Source: Acanthosoma haemorrhoidale
Taxonomy: Eukaryota > Arthropoda > Insecta > Hemiptera > Acanthosomatidae
Assembly: GCA_930367205.1 (NCBI GenBank)
Contig: OV884012.1
Span: 152,287,405 to 152,351,404 of the forward strand
Direction of reading: 5' to 3'
DNA length: 64,000 nucleotides
The notes beneath the pieces are model-generated. The model searched no databases, had not been told where the DNA came from, and was given only the letters and a program-made list of their open reading frames with translations. The position numbers and the translations under genes were made by a program. How positions within the stretch are numbered: the stretch's first letter is position 1; every line of letters begins with the position of its first letter. Below, piece by piece: positions 57,801 to 64,000 of this stretch.

Positions 57801-58850
57801 TATATATATAACATGTTCAGCAAAATACAAAATAAATAATAGGAGCTAAGGGAAAATACTTATGTAGATACAATAGGGACCTCACTGTAAAATTCCATGG
57901 TTTTGCGCGCTCCGTTTGAAATGGCAATCAGAAATATAATCGACTCTAGTAGAGAATTGTATTTCTGATCTAGAATGTGACCTGAATATAATGTGGGACT
58001 CGAAAATAATGGCGTAAGCTGTGAATGTGTTTGTGATTCAGAAAGGATGAATAAACCATAAAGGGATCCTTATACGTTGTACCGGTCGTGGAAACCACTT
58101 GATGATATTTTCAACTTTATTTATTTTACTAGCTCGATGAATTCAAGTGGGCGACATCTACATATGTGCTTACTCTTCCTGCATTTGATAGGGGAGAAGG
58201 GGGAGCCCTCTATGCTTTATGGGATTTTTTAGTCTGAAACACTCACAAAACATATCAGAGTCAGACAAATACGTAGAGTTCAGATATTACTTCCCATTGG
58301 TTGAATTCGAGGCTAATAACAGTCGTTATCTGATTGGTAGATTTAACTTTATTGTGTTTCTATTATTTAAAATTAATAAAAATAATTATATTGTTGTGAT
58401 AGTTGGTATTAGGTTTGTCCTACAGTCCTAAATAGATAACTCAAACAATTTTTATTGTTATTCTTGCCGGTTGTGTGTTGGTTAAAGAGGCATGTTTATT
58501 GTCTTACATCACGAGGGAGGTTCTACTGTTCACCAACAGTTGCTAACTAAGGTATTGAACAAGGTTAGAAGTTGACGCCTAGACGCGGAGCAAAATGCAA
58601 GGACCTGCAAACTCAGTGTAATTATTAAGGTCTCGCATAGGCACTTGAAGGTCTGCAGGTTTCAAGTCTCTAACAGCGGATAGCTATTGGACGATAAGGT
58701 CCTGGAAATACTATACTGCTTGAGCTAGCTGTTGGTGGAGATGACAGAAATACCAACCCGTGCATTTGCTTAGATTTCAAAGTGAGAAACCTGATTCTGA
58801 CTACCTATTGTAACCTACTTCGGTGGTACCCTTCTGGGTACTTTATAAAG
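57800..58850. other. Noncoding
   Basis: Mostly unassigned. An eight-to-ten G-run near 58870 marks the start of the next repeat. No gene recognised. Confidence 0.4.
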
Positions 58851-59420
58851 GGCTGTCGGGTCGTCACGAGGGGGGGGGGCTAGTTACCCTAGCCCTAGTG
58901 ACGAAGTAAGTGTTGAATAGGCTATGACCAGGACGATTGCTTCATGACAGGTTTTACTACTGAGCTATCTGACTCCACATCTGATATGTATGTGCCCCGA
59001 CAGTGCACTATGTTCAGAAGAAGAGGTATAGGGTAGGTAGGTAGGTAGTTTGTGTGGTCTTGGAATGACCACGAATTCACACTCGGTATCTGAGGGTAGT
59101 CGAAAACCGTCCGGATTCCAAAGGCGAGTGTGAACCAGAGAGAGGCAGACTGGTTCGCCGTAGGAGCCACTACTAGGTAAAGTTTGTAGGGCCCCAGGAG
59201 ATCATCGTCCGCAAGGAAGAGATCTCTTCCAAGGAGGTGCTAGTTTTAGCGAGACGAAGGCAGAGAATCCCACTAGGAAAGTGTGGGGCCTGATGAGGCC
59301 GGACTAAACCATAGCGAGGTTAGGAAGAGAGATGCAGAGGTTTTCATAAATGAGAAGGCCAAATCTGGAAACATCAGTGCAGCTGCAAGTACCAGTCCAG
59401 AGAGCAGTAGTTTGAATGAA
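58850..59420 (-). repeat. LTR-like repeat, family L, copy 4
   Basis: Reverse-oriented match to 34230-35000 and 7560-8000. It includes ATGTGCCCCGACAGTGCACT, the CCGTCCGGATTCC block and AGGAGGTGCTAGTTTTAGCG. Its right part ends near a T-run at 59429-59444. Noncoding. Confidence 0.65.
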
Positions 59421-59424
59421 TAAT

Positions 59425-61980
59425 CAACTTTTTTTTTTTTTTTAATTTCAAAACCTCAAATACAATGTACAAAAGAAAAATAACAAAATAATAATCGACT
59501 TACAAATTTCTCCTCTTCCTGCATAGTCGAATAATCGACTAAAACTAGGGGATATATATATATAGCCCCAAGTAGCCAATGAGCTGGGGTCTTATTGTGG
59601 CCAATCGCATTGCAGGCCTGGATGGAGCTCGAATGTTCTAGACTAGACCCCTCCATTAAGCCCGAAAAGTCTGCCACTACGTCTTTTATTGTTTACAATA
59701 TTTACACTGATATGACCTGTGGTTTGGTAATATTATTTACATTTGTTTAAATTAATTTACAGCATATTATAACCAATTTACAATATATACAATAGAGTAG
59801 AGGGTGATTTTTCTTATGTATTATAGTTAAGTGGTCACTACAAGGACAAACAAGCAACCTTGACCAAATGTGATCAGTTAAAAGCTCCTAGTGACCGAAT
59901 ACCTGCCAAGGAACAAACAAGGCCCCCGTGTATGGATGTGAATCAAGCTAGCCTCCTTCGAGGACAGTGACGGTAAATTACTTAGTGCTATACCTGTGTC
60001 TGTATTTTCCACATTTCTTCTGTTTAAATAGTCTATACTATCAATTATGTCATTATTGTGTTTTTTCATTAATAAAATGTTTTTTAAGTATCGAAATCGT
60101 GAATTTCTCCGTTAAGTTCGGCGTTAACTTCAAATTCTATCATGTGGGTCGTCAGCGAGGCATATATTTTTGTTCGCATAAAGGTCAAAGAGTTTTTTCC
60201 GTTATTTTTTCAGGACAATCCATTATCGCTTTTGGTCAGATAAAAATAATTGAAATGATCCTTTGACTGTGAGATATATTTCTCAACAGTAGCTGTATCT
60301 GCCATAAAAATTCAAGAATACATTTTATGACTAGTATTAATTATTTATAACTAGAATGGCATATGTTAATGTTTAGTCAATAATGTTACTGTAAAAGTAG
60401 AATTTAAAAAACTTACTTATACGTAGAACTTCCAATTGACTGGTACAAACTGTGCATGGATAAATACTAACCTAAAAAAGACCAAAACATAAAGTTTATT
60501 AAAAACAAATCAAGTGTATTGTATGAAGTATAATCAACAAAAAAATAAAAAAGCAATATTTATACTTGCAAAATGAAATTTGATATTGTCTGGTTACCTT
60601 ATCAGTAAATACATCGTATTCTAGAGAAAGACATAAAATAAAAACATCCCACTATAAATGTTGATTAAATACAAGGTAAGAAAATTCTCGTGACTAAGGC
60701 TCTTGAATATATCGTGGTGGTCAGAGCTAAGCGATACGCTGTTGCAGCTGTGTTAAAATTAAACAGTGAATCTGACCTAGTTTGGCAGAAGGAATTCTAA
60801 TGCCATTCACTTTGGGGCTAGAAGAAGTCATTACGTCTAGCTTAATTTAAGGAATGTTTCGTTTAAAATGTTACTTTCGTTACTTAATAACGAACGGGTG
60901 GGTCATTATTATTGTCCTATTTAATTTTAACATTTCTGATGACCACATTCATTCATTTGTTGGTTTTTTTTTATACCCATATTTAGAATCGTATATTAAT
61001 TAGGAAGGGAGAAAAGAGGGATGGATTTATTTAAAAAAAAAAATTAAAAACACTGCGAGAAATGCTTTGTGAATCTAAAAGAACACAAACCCCGGAGTCT
61101 GCCTAACCTGTTATACGATAAATAGTAGCTCACTATGCGATAAAAAAAAAAAATGTGATTACAATAATTATATTCGGGAAATTCCAAAATAACGAAACTT
61201 ACTTGGAAGATAAATGAAAAGTCCTGAAAGCATACCTATCTCAACAATTATGTATTAAGAATGCCTACAGCATTGAGCATCATGTTGGAACGAATCCAAA
61301 ACATTGCTCCCCAGGCGAGGGCTGCATAAAAAGCATGACAATTATGCCATCCATGCTTTGTGAAGAGACTTAGGAATACCATACGTGAATATATCTGAAG
61401 TAAAAACGTACAACCTGGTACTGACCATGCGAGAAGTGTCACATGGCAACTACAATGGCTATATCTCAACGACTGGCAAGAGATGTATCGCTCAGAAAAA
61501 CCATCGTTCAAATATATAATATATTAATTTAATATGTACAATTACAGAATTATATGCTATAATTAAAACAGAAAACATCTCTAAGGATACATGTAAAAGC
61601 AAACTGTAAAATACTGCATAAAGCGATAAATAGATAATGAAATGAAAAAAGGTGATTAAAAAACACAGAATAATAATAACGAATCATAAATTGATGTTCC
61701 TATAAGTAAAAAAACATGATATTTTAAATGCTAGGCTTTAAGATGGTTCGACTACGTTTTGTGATTTATTGTTCATATTTTCAGAGCATCAACACTTGTA
61801 GCACACACAAAGGCATTTGAATACAATTACAGAACTTTTGCGAGACAAAACTATTATTAATGTTTTATCTATTTTAAAATGGAAAGTGAATGTTCTCGTC
61901 TATAAACCTACTTCTTGTTGCACGCACGCGTGGCCTTCAGAATAAAGAACAACTTATAATGAATATTTTGTTATATTAAA
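59425..61980. other. Noncoding, one unassigned ORF
   Basis: A T-run at 59429-59444 may be the poly-A tail of a minus-strand insertion (59445-59700) of unknown family. The ORF 61248-61511 (minus, 87 codons) has hydrophobic stretches (HVTLLAWSVPGCTFLL, HAFYAALAWGAMFWI) but no family I recognise. The rest is AT-rich noncoding. Confidence 0.35.
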
Positions 61981-61984
61981 CAAA

Positions 61985-62743
61985 TAACTGTTTGGACTGG
62001 AGCGACAGCTAACTACATAAGATAAATCATCCTATACTCCATTGCATGTATATTGTAAGCAAAAGTAAAATAACATGAACTAAATGTATTGTAGCGATAT
62101 ATAGCGAATATGTAAATATGTAAATTACCCTACACTTACCCTAACAGCTTAGTCACGTAACTCAGAGGCGGGACATCATAAAGCACACCCTTTTGGACCC
62201 ATGGGATAATAAAACAGACCACCTGCAGAGAGACTCCGCCTTCCACGAGGGAGGGGGTTACCATATTTATATCAGTAAATTTCGCCCTGAAAACACACTC
62301 TGTATCTTAGTCTCCATAGCCGCACGACTTGTCACTTACACCAGGGCCACCTGGCCCTGGTAGGCTCACTCGACACTCTTTTCTAGTCTCTGCATCTCGA
62401 AGTCGCGATATGCCCAGGGTCCCGGGCCCCTGGGAGTAAGCCCACTCAGCCTTCCGCTAATCTACTCTCGCTATGCCACACCTCTATGACGGCGGCACTT
62501 TGCCTCACAGCCTCTAGCAGACCTCTGACGACTTGTACCTATTACGCTGCCGATCTCTCGCCCGAACTCTGAAAACTGGTCTTATTCTTTATGAACCTCT
62601 GAACCACATCCTGAACACAGTCTCTTGTCGGGATACATTCCTATCAATAAATGGAGTCTGATATTAACGCCTACATGGAACATGGTCCATGTTATTAACT
62701 ACAACAATCCGCACTTGTCGCCAGGGCTAGAGTGATCAGGCAC
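61985..62743 (+). repeat. LTR-like repeat, family L, copy 5
   Basis: Its start (CTAACTACATAAGATAAATC) matches 905-935 and provides an empty site for the element inserted at 950-1576. The end is CCAGGGCTAGAGTGATCAGG (62721-62740), repeated at 63431-63450. It contains a near-palindrome GGGCCACCTGGCCC at 62345-62358. No ORF. Confidence 0.55.
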
Positions 62744-62760
62744 TCCCCTAGTGACGCTCT

Positions 62761-62834
62761 CCGACAATTGTTGACCTCCGACAATTGTTCACCTTTTCCG
62801 ACAATTGTTGACCTCCGACAATTGTTCAACCTTA
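62761..62834. repeat. Tandem array of CCGACAATTGTT units
   Basis: Two copies of a 37-bp dimer, four units in all, alternating 17 and 20 bp. Each unit holds the palindrome ACAATTGT. It follows the end of the family-L repeat. Confidence 0.95.
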
Positions 62835-62914
62835 CCCGACATGTATTATAAACAAATATAAATCATTGTGAATGTGTTAAGCAATAAAAGGCGGAAGCCA
62901 ACTAAGTTACACGA

Positions 62915-63006
62915 GAAAGGGTCACCAGCTGGCAGTCATAAACATGAAAGGGTCACCAGCTGGCAGTCATAAACATGAAAGGGTCACCAGCTGGCAGTCA
63001 TAAACA
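62915..63006 (+). repeat. 31-bp tandem repeat, three copies
   Basis: Units start at 62915, 62946 and 62977 with GAAAGGGTCACCAGCTGG, essentially identical. Each holds the palindrome CCAGCTGG. A partial GTCATAAAC follows. Confidence 0.95.
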
Positions 63007-63054
63007 GTCATAAACTTAACAACCCTTTTGGGGGCATCTCTACCTCCAGAGCTT

Positions 63055-63465
63055 GTCCCCGAGTCGATTAAGCAGGCTGCGGTCACGTGCCTTATACCGG
63101 TCACGTTCCTCACCACAGGTGTGCGTGTGAACCGCCACCGGATTAGACCCTTGCAGCCTCCTAGCAGGAAGTAAAGAGGGTACTTAAGGCAGGGCTCCTA
63201 GTCCTGTTAATTAGCCTCTCTCGTGACTCTCCCGTGGCCTTTACTCGTGATGCTTGCTTGGTTTCCGCTCGAACTCTGAAAACTTGACTTATTCTTTATG
63301 AAACCTCTGTACCTCTTCTCTTGAACATAGTGCATTGTCGGGGCACATACCTATCATAAATATAGTCAGATAGTAACGCCGTCATGGAACGATTGTCCAG
63401 GTTATTAACTCGAACAATCCGCACTTGTCACCAGGGCTAGGGTGATCAGGCACCTCGTTTCGTTC
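63055..63465 (+). repeat. LTR-like repeat, family L, copy 6 (partial)
   Basis: 63270-63453 is a direct repeat of 62563-62743 (CGAACTCTGAAAACT to TGATCAGGCAC), about 707 bases apart. It contains CATAGTGCATTGTCGGGGCA as in copies 3 and 4. The upstream part does not match copy 5, so the two are not a simple LTR pair. Confidence 0.55.
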
Positions 63466-63469
63466 GTAC

Positions 63470-64000
63470 ATCGTTCATACTAAAGAAAAAATTCTTATGA
63501 GAGCCATGAATCAAACCCTGGTCTCCACAGTTAGAATTCAAGTCAGTAATCACTAGTCAAAATTTAATGTATTTAATGAAATTAAGGACATTTAAACTGA
63601 CAATATTACCAACAGATATCCCTGTTGAAGCCCTCCCACGAATTTCATAAATAAATATTAATTGAATTTAAAAAGACTTCTTGGTACTCATAGAAAAAAT
63701 ACTACTTTGTACTAGTAAACAATCTTGATTACTGAAACCCACTTATAAAACAAAAAAAAAATTAAACTGAAACCTTCTCAATTGGTTTAGTAACAAATAT
63801 TTTTTTTTAATATTATGAAATCGATTGATTGATTCACGTTTAATATTATTTTTGTATATCTCGCTATTATTGGTGACTTCTCTCAATATCGTAACCAAAA
63901 CAGTCACCATGTTTTGAGGCATTGTAAAATTTTAGATTAAAAATTGGATGGATTGCTTTGTATTCACGAATGCTACGGCAAAGTTCAAGAGAAAAATCTT
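63470..64000. other. Noncoding
   Basis: AT-rich. A B-box-like GGGTTTGATTC on the minus strand near 63508-63518 hints at a tRNA-derived SINE, unsupported. Nothing else. Confidence 0.4.

Noticed and set aside
63494..63550. B-box-like sequence on the minus strand
   Set aside because: The cloverleaf cannot be formed and no copy supports a SINE.
1..64000. CRISPR arrays, operons, rRNA or tRNA genes
   Set aside because: Nothing of the sort is seen; the tandem arrays at 62761 and 62915 lack spacers and the genome is eukaryotic.

Overview
This is a eukaryotic, AT-rich, gene-poor window, most likely from an arthropod and probably an insect. The evidence is Jockey-type non-LTR retrotransposons, Ty3/gypsy elements, mariner and hAT relics, poly-A tailed insertions with target-site duplications, and one spliced host exon. 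I see no operons, rRNA, tRNA, CRISPR arrays or bacterial signals. Only one stretch looks like conserved host coding sequence: a 183-bp minus-strand exon at 7236-7418 of an SLC9B/NHA sodium-proton exchanger. No other exon of that gene could be found, so the window may be mostly giant intron of that gene.

Layout. 1-6040: broken Ty3/gypsy polymerase (RT at 392-900, integrase at 3090-3690 and 4641-4862), split by an LTR-like repeat (family L) that itself carries an inverted-repeat element (950-1576) and a hAT-like MITE (about 1949-2250), and by a non-LTR fragment (3697-4634). 6049-6822: decayed mariner. 7236-7418: the host exon. 7490-16190: another family-L repeat, several 5'-truncated Jockey copies (family A) and an RNase H-tail LINE scrap. 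16868-19834: the most complete Jockey-type element, with zinc-knuckle ORF1 and the endonuclease part of ORF2 but no RT. 22159-27645: a structurally complete Ty3/gypsy retrotransposon on the minus strand, with 186-bp LTRs, a TATA target duplication, a primer site resembling tRNA-Phe, and gag, protease, RT-RNase H and integrase, disabled by stops and frameshifts. 27736-28336: a mariner-like deletion derivative. 31250-32394: a Jockey insertion with an 11-bp target duplication. 36140-39000: nested and inverted copies of a second non-LTR family (B). 41560-43745: a third LINE family (C) containing two oppositely oriented B insertions. 44440-61980: mainly noncoding, with scattered scraps of A, B, C and L. 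61985-63465: family-L repeat with two short tandem arrays.

The mobile elements work as independent genomes. Gag or ORF1 proteins package RNA, RT copies it, and endonuclease or integrase inserts it. The MITE-like elements depend on transposases encoded elsewhere. No element here looks fully active. The most notable signal not explained by coding is a short hairpin just after the ORF2 stop in family B. It recurs in eight places on both strands and keeps its pairing through one compensatory change. I found no convincing new multi-gene system.
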